Assembly (NCBI RefSeq): GCF_024758505.1
Contig: NZ_CP077970.1
Coordinates: 7,998,001-8,062,000 of the forward strand
DNA length: 64,000 nt
Reading direction: 5' to 3'
Origin: Bradyrhizobium arachidis
GTDB lineage: Bacteria; Pseudomonadota; Alphaproteobacteria; Rhizobiales; Xanthobacteraceae
Under the pieces are notes generated by a model. The model was not told the origin of the DNA. It worked only from the letters and a program-made list of their open reading frames with translations, and did no database searches. This document shows, one piece after another, positions 1 to 10,044 of this stretch; positions within the stretch are counted from its first letter, which is position 1; each line of letters starts with the position of its first letter. The translations under genes and the position numbers were made by a program.

Positions 1-1543
<1,543 letters not shown>

Positions 1544-1839
1544 AGTCATCTCCCCCACGCCGCTTTTGCGACATGCCGGCCAGCGTGGACGGTCCGGCAT
1601 GATTGACACGGAGCGAAGGCGCCTTAAGACGTCGAGCCGCTTGGCATCCCCGGGAGCATGCCCTGCTCACAAGCTCGCGAAGTCCCTGACGGTCCCCACC
1701 CCGCGACATTTTGTCCATGCTAGGGTTGCCAGCAGGGACGTGCCAACGCAAATCGTGAGATTTGCAACTTTAGTCTAGGCGCGCTTATTTCTGCCGTTAG
1801 CTCAGGCATTTGCGCCCATCCCGCAGGAGATCCAAGTCT

Positions 1840-3594
1840 GTGAACAACATCCGCGCGACGCTCGCGACCGTTGGGCGTATCGCCGCCCCCTATTTCCGAT
1901 CCGAGGACAAATGGGCCGGCCGCGGCCTGCTGGCCGCTGTCATCCTCATCGAACTGTCGCTGGTCGCGATCGATGTCCTGGTGAACCAGTGGTACAGCCG
2001 CTTCTACAATTACCTTCAGGATCGCAACTGGGACGGCTTCGTCTGGGAGGTCGGTGTCTTCATCGTGCTCGCGAGCGCGAGCGTGGCGCTGTCGGTCTAC
2101 CAGCTCTACCTCAATCAATGGCTCCAGATCCGCTGGCGCAACTGGCTCACCCGCCACTATCTCGGCGAATGGCTCGATAGTGCCACCCACTACCGGATGC
2201 AGTTGAAGGGCGACGCTGCCGACAACCCGGACCAGCGCATCACCGAGGACGTCAAGACCTTCGTCGAGCAGACGCTGACCCTCGGGATCGGCCTGCTCTC
2301 GGCGATCGTGACGCTGTTCTCCTTCGTGATCATCCTGTGGGGGCTGTCCAATGCGGCACCGCTGCACATCTCCGGCGTCGATCTGGCGATTCCCGGCTAC
2401 CTGGTCTGGGGCGCGCTGGTCTACGCGATCTTCGGCACCGCGCTGACGCACTGGATCGGTTCGCCGCTGGTCAACCTCAACTTCGAGCAGCAGCGCTACG
2501 AGGCGGACTTCCGCTTCAACCTGGTTCGTGTCCGCGAAAACTCCGAGCAGATCGCGCTTCTGGACGGCGAGCGGGCCGAGCGCGAGCGGCTGCTGCACCG
2601 CTTCGGCTTCGTCGTCGGCAACTGGTACGCCATCATGAGCCGCACCAAGCGCCTCACCGCCTTCACCACCAGCTACGCCCAGGCCGCCGTGATCTTTCCC
2701 TTCATCCTGACGGCGCCGGCCTATTTCGCCGGCAAGATCCAGCTCGGCGGGATGGTGCAGACGGCGTCCGCCTTCGGCAGCGTGCAGAAGGCGCTGTCCT
2801 TCTTCGTCTCGGCCTACCGATCGCTTGCGGAATGGCGCGCCGTGGTCGCGCGCCTCGACGGTTTTGAGATGTCGATCGCCTCGGCCACGCAGCGTCCGAC
2901 ACAAGGGGAAGCGATCGCGATTGCGCCCGCCGCGGGCTCCCGCGAGATCGGGCTCGACCAGTTGCTGGTCAAGCTGCCGAACGGCATGCCGCTGGTCACC
3001 GCCGTCGACTTCACCATCGGCGCGTCCGAGCGCGTGCTGGTGACGGGCCCGTCAGGCTCGGGCAAGTCGACGCTGTTCCGCGCCATTGCCGGCATCTGGC
3101 CGTTCGGCAACGGGACCATTGCGATCCCCGGACAAGCGCGGCTGATGATGCTACCGCAGCGGCCGTACTTCCCGGTCGGCCCGCTGCGCGATGCCATCGT
3201 CTATCCGGCCGGGCGTGACGTGTTCAAGCCGGGGCAGATCCGCGATGCGCTGGTCGCGGTCGGATTGCCCAAGCTTGCTGTGCGGCTGGAGGAGGATGGC
3301 CATTGGAACCGGATGCTCTCGCTCGGCGAGCAACAGCGGCTGGGTCTGGCACGGGCGCTGCTGCATAAGCCGGACTATCTGTTTCTCGACGAGGCGACCG
3401 CCTCGCTCGACGAACCTTCCGAAGCGCAGCTCTACCGGCTGCTCAGGGAGGAGTTGCCGTCGACCACGATCGTCTCGATCGGTCACCGCTCCACCCTCGA
3501 GGCCTTCCACACCCGCAACGTCGCGCTGGTTCGGGACGGCGATCTGCATGTGCTGAAGGGCGTCAGCGAGCCGGCCAGCTCAGAGGCGCGCTGA
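1840..3594 (+). CDS. ABC transporter, fused permease-ATPase of the SbmA/BacA-like (YddA) family
   Basis: Half-transporter of 584 residues with an N-terminal SbmA/BacA-like membrane domain (about 1-330) and a C-terminal ATPase. ATPase motifs are intact: Walker A GPSGSGKST, signature LSLGEQQRLGLARA, Walker B YLFLDEATASLDE and the switch histidine in SIGHR. The signature is LSLGE rather than LSGGQ, as is usual in the YddA/ABCD-like branch. The GTG at 1840 is chosen because AGGAG lies 10 nt upstream; a TTG at 1810 would add ten basic residues without a better site. Substrate is unknown; relatives move peptides or fatty-acyl compounds. It is monocistronic and followed by an intergenic palindrome. 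Confidence 0.88.
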   Translation: MNNIRATLATVGRIAAPYFRSEDKWAGRGLLAAVILIELSLVAIDVLVNQWYSRFYNYLQDRNWDGFVWEVGVFIVLASASVALSVYQLYLNQWLQIRWRNWLTRHYLGEWLDSATHYRMQLKGDAADNPDQRITEDVKTFVEQTLTLGIGLLSAIVTLFSFVIILWGLSNAAPLHISGVDLAIPGYLVWGALVYAIFGTALTHWIGSPLVNLNFEQQRYEADFRFNLVRVRENSEQIALLDGERAERERLLHRFGFVVGNWYAIMSRTKRLTAFTTSYAQAAVIFPFILTAPAYFAGKIQLGGMVQTASAFGSVQKALSFFVSAYRSLAEWRAVVARLDGFEMSIASATQRPTQGEAIAIAPAAGSREIGLDQLLVKLPNGMPLVTAVDFTIGASERVLVTGPSGSGKSTLFRAIAGIWPFGNGTIAIPGQARLMMLPQRPYFPVGPLRDAIVYPAGRDVFKPGQIRDALVAVGLPKLAVRLEEDGHWNRMLSLGEQQRLGLARALLHKPDYLFLDEATASLDEPSEAQLYRLLREELPSTTIVSIGHRSTLEAFHTRNVALVRDGDLHVLKGVSEPASSEAR

Positions 3595-3662
3595 GGGGCG
3601 CGCCGGCAACTGCACCGAGACCAGTTCGTCCTACCGGGGTTACCCGTTGGCGTTTCCAGGAT

Positions 3663-3748
3663 CGTCATGGCCGGGCTTGTCCCGGCCATCCACGACCTTT
3701 CCCGCCGCATGAAGAACGTGGATGCCCGGGACAAGCCCGGGCATGACG
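3663..3748. repeat. Bradyrhizobium-type intergenic palindrome
   Basis: Two 32-base arms (3663-3694 and 3717-3748) are reverse complements at 30 of 32 positions, each starting or ending with CGTCATG and carrying the core GGGCTTGTCCC. The spacer is 22 bases. A shorter relative of the same CGTCATGCCCGG motif occurs at 23364-23393. It lies between two convergent genes and may form a cruciform or act as an RNA hairpin. Confidence 0.85.
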
Positions 3749-3776
3749 GAGTTGGTGGCGCAGCGATCGTCCACAA

Positions 3777-3811
3777 ACAAAAAGGGCGGCAGATCAATCT
3801 GCCGCCCTTTT
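3777..3811 (-). terminator. Rho-independent terminator of the putative porin gene
   Basis: Perfect 13-bp stem AAAGGGCGGCAGA / TCTGCCGCCCTTT with a 4-base loop, beginning 22 bases past the stop codon at 3833. On the minus strand it is followed by a run of five T. Confidence 0.9.
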
Positions 3812-3832
3812 CAGTCGTCTCAGGGAGAAACC

Positions 3833-4843
3833 TTACTTCAGGTTGGTCATCGCCGTCAGGTCGAACGAGAGCTTGGCAACGCCGGCGGCGGAGCACCAGT
3901 TCGAGCCGACACCCGACGGATTGATCGGGGTCACGAAGGTACCGGTCGAGGCGGTGATGTTGCCGCGCGCCGAGAAGTCGCTGGTGAAGGCGTTACAGTT
4001 ACCCTTCGAGAGGTCGGTGTCGTAGTAGCGCAGGTCCAGCGTGAACACCTTGTAGGTGAAGGCGACGCCGAGGTTCCAGGTGTTGTAGTCGGCGTATTTG
4101 ATGCCGTTCGGGAACGCGGCGGTGCCGTAGAAGCTGTCGGAGGTTCCGAGCCACTGACGGCCGAACTCACCCGAGATGAACATGCCGACGCCGCTCGAAC
4201 CGAACAGGGTGCTGGGCGCGGTGTACTTGCCGGTGATCGAGGTGTAGTTGCCCCAGGCGCCCGAGTTCAAATAGCTCGGAGTGTAGTACTCGTTCACACC
4301 GAACGCCCAGTTGTCGTTCACGGTGTAGGTCACCTTGCCGTAGACTTCGAAGAAGTTGAGGTTCTTCTTGATCACGTTGGTGTTGAGCAGGGCCTTCTCG
4401 GCGCAGTCGGCGCCCTGGAAGTTGCCGGCGAAGTCAATGCCGGGAGCGCCGAAGTAGCAGGTGCCACCCGGATACAGGTAACCCCAGACACCGATGTCGA
4501 AGGCGAAGGCGCCGAAGGTCGGGCGGATACCGCCGTAGATGTCGACCTCGGCCGCGGCGCGGTTCGGGAAGGAGATGCTTTCAGCGGACGCGCCGATATA
4601 GAGCTGGAGGTCCTTGGTGACGTTGTAGCGCGGCTCGAAATAGGCCGTGACCGACGGCTTGTGGTTCGACTGGGTGATACCGCGGAAGATGTAATCGCTC
4701 ATGATACCGCCGCCGAAGGCGATATCCCAGGGATCGAAAGCCGGCGGCGGCGGCGCTTTCACGGCCTTCACCGGCATGTCCGCCGCAAGAGCCGAACCCG
4801 AAACCATTGCCAGCGCCGTTGCCAACAAAGCCAACTTTTTCAT
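3833..4843 (-). CDS. TorF-family putative outer-membrane porin
   Basis: 336-residue secreted beta-barrel candidate. The N-terminus MKKLALLATALAMVSGSALA is a clear Sec signal peptide with cleavage near ALA-AD. The mature part starts with a short proline-rich stretch, then alternates hydrophobic and aromatic residues (GGIMSDYIFRGITQS, LDLRYYDTDLS), as in the family of putative porins defined by TIGR02001. ATG at 4843 follows GGGG with 7 nt spacing; the upstream ATG at 4858 lacks a good site. It has its own strong terminator and a roughly 380-base upstream region, suggesting a well-expressed single gene. The solute carried is unknown. Confidence 0.82.
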   Translation of the reverse strand: MKKLALLATALAMVSGSALAADMPVKAVKAPPPPAFDPWDIAFGGGIMSDYIFRGITQSNHKPSVTAYFEPRYNVTKDLQLYIGASAESISFPNRAAAEVDIYGGIRPTFGAFAFDIGVWGYLYPGGTCYFGAPGIDFAGNFQGADCAEKALLNTNVIKKNLNFFEVYGKVTYTVNDNWAFGVNEYYTPSYLNSGAWGNYTSITGKYTAPSTLFGSSGVGMFISGEFGRQWLGTSDSFYGTAAFPNGIKYADYNTWNLGVAFTYKVFTLDLRYYDTDLSKGNCNAFTSDFSARGNITASTGTFVTPINPSGVGSNWCSAAGVAKLSFDLTAMTNLK

Positions 4844-5156
4844 AACGATCCCCATCACCGAGTTTTAAGGCCAGTCCGATCCCGGCGCCCCCCGGGGCAT
4901 GCGACCTGACTGCGAAATTTCTTACAACCGCAATCTGGTCTGGGGGCCTGTGACAGTGAAGCAAAAAACGCAAGCAACTGCCGACTTTTTAGGCGTTCTG
5001 ACGTTTCCGGCAAAGGTTGTCGGCATGTGTTGCATCCCGACCACATTGTTTGCATTCCAAGGCGCGCTCTGAGCCCGTGTTGCTACGGGGCGGCCGCTTG
5101 TGTGGGGAGGACGCCATCGCGAATCAGAGGAACCGGTTCGATGACCGCCCGGCGAT
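4844..5156. other. Upstream region of the porin gene; no gene seen
   Basis: No open frame with a ribosome site was found on either strand. It should contain the promoter of the minus-strand porin gene; AT-richer stretches around 4912-4990 are the likeliest place, but no -35/-10 pair is convincing by eye. Confidence 0.4.
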
Positions 5157-5190
5157 GCAAAAAGGCCGCAGCGTTACCGCTGCGGCCCTT
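5157..5190 (-). terminator. Rho-independent terminator of the histone-like gene
   Basis: 10-bp stem GGCCGCAGCG / CGCTGCGGCC around loop TTAC, followed on the minus strand by TTTTT. It lies about 40 bases past the stop codon at 5227. Confidence 0.88.
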
Positions 5191-5226
5191 CTGCTGGCAG
5201 GTCCCAGGATAGATGTGGAGCGGCGG

Positions 5227-5595
5227 CTAGCCCTGCCCTTCAGCGGGCGGGGACGCAGCATCGGCGGTCGTTGACGGGGTCGCCCAGCTCGTCTCCGGTA
5301 CGGGCTCGGGAGCTGCGGGAGCTGCTACCGGGGCTGCGGGCTTCGGAGCCGGGGCAGCCTTCTTTGCTGCGCGCTTCTTGGGAGCGGCTTTCTTTGCAGC
5401 CTTCTTGGGAGCCGCCGCCTTCGCAGCCTTCTTCGGTGCGGCCTTCTTGGCCGACTTCTTCGCGGATTTCTTTGCAGACTTCTTGGCTGCTTTCTTCGCG
5501 GCCTTCTTGGTCCTCTTCTTGGCGGTCTTCTTCGCCGCTACAGCCTTCTTGGCTTTTTTGGCCTTCTTGCTTTTCTTCTTCTTCGCTTTCGCCAT
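5227..5595 (-). CDS. Histone H1-like Lys/Ala-rich DNA-binding protein
   Basis: 122 residues made largely of AKK/KKA repeats: a basic N-terminal two thirds (KKAAKK, KKSAKK, KKAAPKK units) followed by an Ala/Pro-rich tail (APAPKPAAPVAAP) and an acidic, hydrophilic end. No globular domain is visible. Such proteins resemble the C-terminal tail of eukaryotic H1 and bacterial HctB/AlgP-like nucleoid proteins, so non-specific DNA binding or compaction is inferred. ATG at 5595 has AGGAGG 6 nt upstream; it is monocistronic with a good terminator. Repeat number probably varies between strains because the coding repeats are slippage-prone. Confidence 0.78.
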   Translation of the reverse strand: MAKAKKKKSKKAKKAKKAVAAKKTAKKRTKKAAKKAAKKSAKKSAKKSAKKAAPKKAAKAAAPKKAAKKAAPKKRAAKKAAPAPKPAAPVAAPAAPEPVPETSWATPSTTADAASPPAEGQG

Positions 5596-5673
5596 CGTGA
5601 TCCTCCTGTTGCCGCCGAACAATGATCGATCGGGCGTCTTCAGTCGTCCACCTCCGGGCGCGGCACCAGCCGA

Positions 5674-6999
5674 TCAGTTCAAGGTCGGCCGCGAACCGCC
5701 CGTCGCCCAATCGAGAAGCTCAATCGTGTGCACGACCGGAACTGACGTGCCGCCGGCAATCTGCACCATGCAGCCGATATTGCCCGCAGCGATCATGTCC
5801 GGCTTGACGCTCGCGATGTTGGCGACCTTGCGATCACGCAACCTGCCCGCAAGGTCGGGCTGGAGAATGTTGTAAGTCCCCGCCGAACCGCAACACAAAT
5901 GGCTCTCCGGGACATCTTTCACCACGAATCCATTCTTGGAAAGCAATTCTTTCGGAAGCTCTCTGATTTTCTGTCCGTGCTGCAGTGAACAAGCCGAGTG
6001 ATACGCAACGACGACGTTGTCCTGCCAGTCGTCTCGCCGCGTCGTTGTCTGAAGCGGCAGGCCAGCGACATATTCGGTGATGTCCTTTGCAAGCTGCGAG
6101 ACATGCGCGGCATCAGCCGCGAAGTCGCGGTCCTCGCGCAAGAGATAGCCGTAGTCCTTGACCACCGTGCCGCAGCCGGACGTCGTCACCAGGATGGCGT
6201 CGAGCCCTTCCTTTGCGGCTTCGGCGCGCCACGCCGCGACGTTCGCCCGTGCCCGCGCCAGCGCGTCGCCGTCGCGGCCGAGGTGATGGGTCAGCGCGCC
6301 GCAGCATTGCTCGTCCTTGACCAGCACGACCTCGACGCCGTGGCGGGTCAGGAGGTTGATCGCCGCCTGGTTGATGCGCGGCGCCAGCACCTGCTGGGCG
6401 CAACCTTGCAACAGCGCAACCCGGCCGCGCTTCTTGCCGAGCGGCGCAAAGACACTGCCGGCGGCAGGCCCGGGCTTCGGCAAACGGCCGGGTGCGAGCG
6501 CGAGCATCGCCTTGAGCCGCGAGGTCAGGCCGGGCGTGGCCGATGGCGGCGGTGACGGCAAGAGCACAGCGAACGGCCGGGCGAGCCGCGCCAGCCACAT
6601 GCCGGCGCGGAAGCGCCCCGGATCCGGCAGGACGAAGGCGAGCACGGCGCGCAACAGCCGTTCCGCAACCGGCCTCTGATAGCGCTCCTCGATCCTGACC
6701 CGGGCCTGGTCGACGAGGTGCATGTAGTTCACCCCTGAGGGGCAGGTGGTCACGCAGGCAAGGCACGACAGGCAGCGGTCGATATGCTTGACCACGTCGG
6801 CCGTGGGCGCCTGGTCCTTCTCCAGCATCTCCTTGATCAGGTAGATGCGGCCGCGCGGGCTATCGAGCTCGTCGCCGAGCAGCACATAGGTCGGACAGGT
6901 CGCGGTGCAGAAGCCGCAATGCACGCAGGCGCGCAGGATCTTGTCGGCTTCCGCGATATCGGGATCGGCGAGCTGTGCCAGTGAGAATTCGGTCTTCAT
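5674..6999 (-). CDS. glcF: Glycolate oxidase iron-sulfur subunit GlcF
   Basis: 441 residues. Two ferredoxin-type clusters, CVHCGFCTATCP (from residue 25) and CLSCLACVTTCP (about 75), pass electrons from the flavoprotein subunits towards the membrane quinone pool. Two cysteine-rich CCG modules follow, with EQCCGALTHH and HLCCGSAGTY as the conserved pairs. It starts inside the end of glcE (ATGA overlap at 6996-6999), so the two are translationally coupled. Together with GlcD and GlcE it oxidises glycolate to glyoxylate. Length matches the family. Confidence 0.95.
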   Translation of the reverse strand: MKTEFSLAQLADPDIAEADKILRACVHCGFCTATCPTYVLLGDELDSPRGRIYLIKEMLEKDQAPTADVVKHIDRCLSCLACVTTCPSGVNYMHLVDQARVRIEERYQRPVAERLLRAVLAFVLPDPGRFRAGMWLARLARPFAVLLPSPPPSATPGLTSRLKAMLALAPGRLPKPGPAAGSVFAPLGKKRGRVALLQGCAQQVLAPRINQAAINLLTRHGVEVVLVKDEQCCGALTHHLGRDGDALARARANVAAWRAEAAKEGLDAILVTTSGCGTVVKDYGYLLREDRDFAADAAHVSQLAKDITEYVAGLPLQTTTRRDDWQDNVVVAYHSACSLQHGQKIRELPKELLSKNGFVVKDVPESHLCCGSAGTYNILQPDLAGRLRDRKVANIASVKPDMIAAGNIGCMVQIAGGTSVPVVHTIELLDWATGGSRPTLN

Positions 7000-8237
7000 G
7001 CCGCCGCCGCGCCGCGCGTCAAGCGCCCCCGGTTGAGGATGGTCTTCGGATCAAAACTCGCCCGCACCCGTTCGCTCAGGGCGGCGATGCCTGACGGCTG
7101 CGGATGGAACACCGCGACGCTGCGCCTGACGTCCTCGCTGGCGCGAACCAGCATGGCGTGACCGCCGACGGCGTCCGCGCGGCGGCGCACCGCGGCCGCA
7201 TGCGCATCGGCGTTCGGCGGCAGCGCCGCCCAGACCAGCCCGCCGCCCCAATCGTAGAGCACGTCGCCGCCGGTCTCGCGCGCCAATTGCTGGCCGAGCG
7301 TTCCGCCCGAGGCCGGCGGACAGACGATCCGCCACACCGGCCAGGCGCCGAGCGCGCCGTTGGCGGCGAACGGCAGCACGTCGCGGATCGCGGCCCAGAG
7401 CGTCGCCGAGACGTCGTCCTCGACCACCACCGCGGTTCCAAACGGCGCCAGCAATTCGCGCAGCGATGCGGCACGGTGGGCGGCGGAGGCTGTGATGCCC
7501 TCGAGCCGCAGCACCGTCAACGCCTCGCCCTGCGAGGCGATCGCGCCCAACCCCTCGGTCTTGGCCCGGAACGCCGACTTCGGCAGGTGGGCGGCACCGG
7601 AGACGTCGAACGGCGACCCCAGTGCAGACGTCATCGCCTTGTTGGCGGCGGCATCGTCCAGGCCGCGCAAGAGCAACGTCCGCTCGGCCTCGGGTTTTGG
7701 CATGACCTTCAGCGTCACCTCGGTCATGACCGACAGCGTGCCCCACGACCCCGCCAGCAATTTGCAGAGATCGTAGCCGGTGACGTTCTTCACCACCCTG
7801 CCGCCGGTCTTGAAGCTATCGCCAAAACCGGAAACCGCGTGCGCGCCGAGGAGATGATCGCGCGCCCCGCCCGCCCGGATGCGCCGCGGCCCGGCAAGGC
7901 CGACGCCGATCATGCCGCCGATCGTGCCGTGGCCGGGCGCGCCCAGGAGCGGCGCCGTATTCATCGGCTCGAAGGCAAATTGCTGGTTCTTGGAATCGAT
8001 CAGTGACGTCACGTCGGCCAGCGGCGCGCCGGCCTGGACCGTGATGATCAGCTCGTTGGGCTCATATGAGCTCACGGCGTTGAGCGCGGAGACGTCGAGC
8101 ACGGCGTTGGTGGCCATGGCATGGCCGATTCCGCGCTTGCTGCCATGGCCGATGATCTCGAGCGGCTGCTCGTTGGCAATCGCCGCGCGCACCACCTCTT
8201 CGACGTCTTTGGCGTCTCGTACCCTGAGCGTATCCAC
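6996..8237 (-). CDS. glcE: Glycolate oxidase FAD-binding subunit GlcE
   Basis: 413 residues with an N-terminal PCMH-type FAD-binding domain: IIGHGSKRGIG (about 29-39), GAPGHGTIGGMIG (about 100), and GGRVVKNVTGYDLCKLLAGSWGT (about 145-167), which is diagnostic of GlcE. The C-terminal half is more variable. The start is GTG at 8237 with only a weak ribosome site. It overlaps glcF by 4 bases. In many genomes glcD lies immediately upstream; here glcD is 1.8 kb away, separated by two other genes. Confidence 0.94.
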   Translation of the reverse strand: MDTLRVRDAKDVEEVVRAAIANEQPLEIIGHGSKRGIGHAMATNAVLDVSALNAVSSYEPNELIITVQAGAPLADVTSLIDSKNQQFAFEPMNTAPLLGAPGHGTIGGMIGVGLAGPRRIRAGGARDHLLGAHAVSGFGDSFKTGGRVVKNVTGYDLCKLLAGSWGTLSVMTEVTLKVMPKPEAERTLLLRGLDDAAANKAMTSALGSPFDVSGAAHLPKSAFRAKTEGLGAIASQGEALTVLRLEGITASAAHRAASLRELLAPFGTAVVVEDDVSATLWAAIRDVLPFAANGALGAWPVWRIVCPPASGGTLGQQLARETGGDVLYDWGGGLVWAALPPNADAHAAAVRRRADAVGGHAMLVRASEDVRRSVAVFHPQPSGIAALSERVRASFDPKTILNRGRLTRGAAAA

Positions 8238-8385
8238 GGGAAAAGGCGGTAGCGAAATTCGCGGCGGAAATCAATTCGCGCGCGACTGGGGAGAGCCCTT
8301 GATGCGGCGCGGAAGGAAGCGCGATCGACACCCCTTCAGCCGACCGCGCCGCATCTCGCCAACCCGCCCGGCGCGACATCCTCAG

Positions 8386-8433
8386 TTCGATCATGATCGA
8401 AACATCTCCGTCCAAATTTCGTCTTTGATCGAA
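8386..8433. promoter_or_regulatory. 16-bp perfect palindrome with a repeated half site, candidate operator
   Basis: TTCGATCATGATCGAA at 8386-8401 is a perfect palindrome, and TTTGATCGAA at 8424-8433 repeats its right half. The pair lies in the divergent region between glcE (minus) and the monooxygenase-fold gene (plus), 31-78 bases before the latter's start. The placement suggests a transcription-factor site; which factor binds is unknown. Confidence 0.5.
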
Positions 8434-8463
8434 CTGTTCCTGGACACCAAGAGGAGTTCAATC

Positions 8464-8802
8464 ATGAACCAGCACGCAATGGACCAGCGCACCATCGGAG
8501 AAGCGACCACAGGCGGCGGCCTTCTGGTCGTGGCGCAGTGGGAAGCCAAGGAAGGACAGGCCGACAACGTCGCCAAAATCCTGCGCGACTTCCTCCCGCA
8601 GGCGCAGAGCGAGCCCGGCGCGAAGCTGTTCCTGATCAGCCGCGCCAACGACAACCCGGCGCAGTTCCTGTTCTACGAGCTGTTCCGCGACGAAACCGCC
8701 TTCAGGGCGCATCAGGAGAGCGCGCATTTCAAGACCTACATCGCCGGCCAGGCGCTGCAGCTGCTGGCAAAACGCGAGCGCACGCAATACGCGCTGATGT
8801 AG
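8464..8802 (+). CDS. Antibiotic biosynthesis monooxygenase (ABM) domain protein
   Basis: 112-residue dimeric alpha/beta-barrel candidate. The core LLVVAQWEAKEGQADNVAKI followed by FLFYELFRDETAFRAHQESAHF matches the ABM/YgiN-like pattern, in which the aromatic-rich strand and the Ax3HxxSxHF helix are conserved. Such small proteins act as quinol monooxygenases, haem-degrading enzymes or unknown cofactor-free oxygenases; the substrate cannot be read here. ATG at 8464 has AGGAG 7 nt upstream. The roughly 20 residues before the domain are extra. It is a single gene between two oppositely oriented glycolate genes. Confidence 0.85.
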   Translation: MNQHAMDQRTIGEATTGGGLLVVAQWEAKEGQADNVAKILRDFLPQAQSEPGAKLFLISRANDNPAQFLFYELFRDETAFRAHQESAHFKTYIAGQALQLLAKRERTQYALM

Positions 8803-8850
8803 TAACGGGCTCGCACGCCGCGGTTCGGACCGGACCGCGGCGTCGCGCGA

Positions 8851-10002
8851 CTAGATGATCGCGCGCAGCGGCGATTTGCGCAGGAGCAACGCCGAGACGG
8901 CCAGGCTCCCGATCGCGGCCAGCATCGTCAGCAGCAGCGCCTTCGTGAGTGCGAACAGCGGCAGCGCATGCAGGAGCAGAGCGAAGCCGATCAGGATCGG
9001 CGGATGGATCAGGTAGACGCCGAAGGCGTTGTCCGAGAGCCATTTGGCGACCGGGCCCTGCGCATCAAAACGACGACGGTAGACGGCCAGCATCACGAGA
9101 CCCATACCGACGCAGACCAGCGCTTCCCACAGGCATTTTCCGGCGCTGACGAGGTTGACCCCACCCGCATAGAGCGCCGTGTCGCCGTGCAGGCCGCCGC
9201 CGAACAGCACGAGCGCCGCGAACAGCGGCGCAGAGAGCGACAGCGCGAGCAGTCCCCACCGGATGCAGGAGCGTTCGGCGACGCCAAGCATCCAATTGCC
9301 GCGATAGCCGAGGCTGCCAGCTGCGAACATGAGAACATATTGCGGGATGTCGCCGGGGTGAACGTTGAACACGGAGGCATCGGCGTGGACCGCAATGCGG
9401 ACGGCAAACGCGCTGGCCGCCATTGCCGCACTGAACAGGACGATTCCCCAGCCGCGCAGCGCGAGTTGCGGTTCGCACCATCCGGTGCGGCGGATCAGGC
9501 CATACAGCAGCGAGACCAGCAGCAACACTGCGCAGAACCACATCGGCCCCGTCTCGGAGAGCCACTCGCCATCCTCCAGATGGGTCAGCCACTGATGGCC
9601 GAAGCCGCCCTTCCCCCAGGTTTGCGACAGGAAATACTGCGTGAGCGGCCCTATCACGAACATGAAGAGCAGCGTCGGCAGACCAAGCCGGACCAACCGA
9701 TCGCGGACGAAGGTCGCAAGGCCCTTTCGATCGAAGGACGCAGCGGCGAAATAACCGGCGATGAAAAACAGCGCCGCCATGAAGAAGGCCTGAAGGAAGC
9801 TCTGGTAGACGCCAAAGAAAAGCGCCGTAGCAAACCCCGTCGCCTGCCGGTCCACATAGTACCAATTACCGAACGGGCTGTAGGTGTCGGATGCATGCAT
9901 GCTCAGCACGAGCAGAATCATGCTCCAACGAATGTTGTCGATGAACAGGAGCCGCGACGCAGGGCGCGACTCCATCGCGGCGCCTATCGGATCGTCCGCC
10001 AT
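8851..10002 (-). CDS. Acyltransferase-3 family integral membrane protein
   Basis: 383 residues with about ten hydrophobic helices. The N-terminal LLFIDNIRWSMILLVLSMHASDTY carries the FIDxxR...H pattern of acyltransferase 3 proteins, whose histidine is catalytic in acylation of sugars or lipids. Near the C-terminus FGVYLIHPPILI is also typical. ATG at 10002 has GGAG 5 nt upstream. It starts 43 bases after the glcD stop on the same strand, so it is probably co-transcribed with glcD although nothing links it to glycolate. Acceptor substrate unknown. Confidence 0.85.
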   Translation of the reverse strand: MADDPIGAAMESRPASRLLFIDNIRWSMILLVLSMHASDTYSPFGNWYYVDRQATGFATALFFGVYQSFLQAFFMAALFFIAGYFAAASFDRKGLATFVRDRLVRLGLPTLLFMFVIGPLTQYFLSQTWGKGGFGHQWLTHLEDGEWLSETGPMWFCAVLLLVSLLYGLIRRTGWCEPQLALRGWGIVLFSAAMAASAFAVRIAVHADASVFNVHPGDIPQYVLMFAAGSLGYRGNWMLGVAERSCIRWGLLALSLSAPLFAALVLFGGGLHGDTALYAGGVNLVSAGKCLWEALVCVGMGLVMLAVYRRRFDAQGPVAKWLSDNAFGVYLIHPPILIGFALLLHALPLFALTKALLLTMLAAIGSLAVSALLLRKSPLRAII

Positions 10003-10044
10003 GCCGACTCCAGGACCGACATAAGGGCCGACATGCCGACCGCC

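Noticed and set aside
3722..4909. 395-codon open frame on the plus strand
   Set aside because: Antisense to the porin gene and includes its terminator hairpin; Val/Glu-rich shadow.
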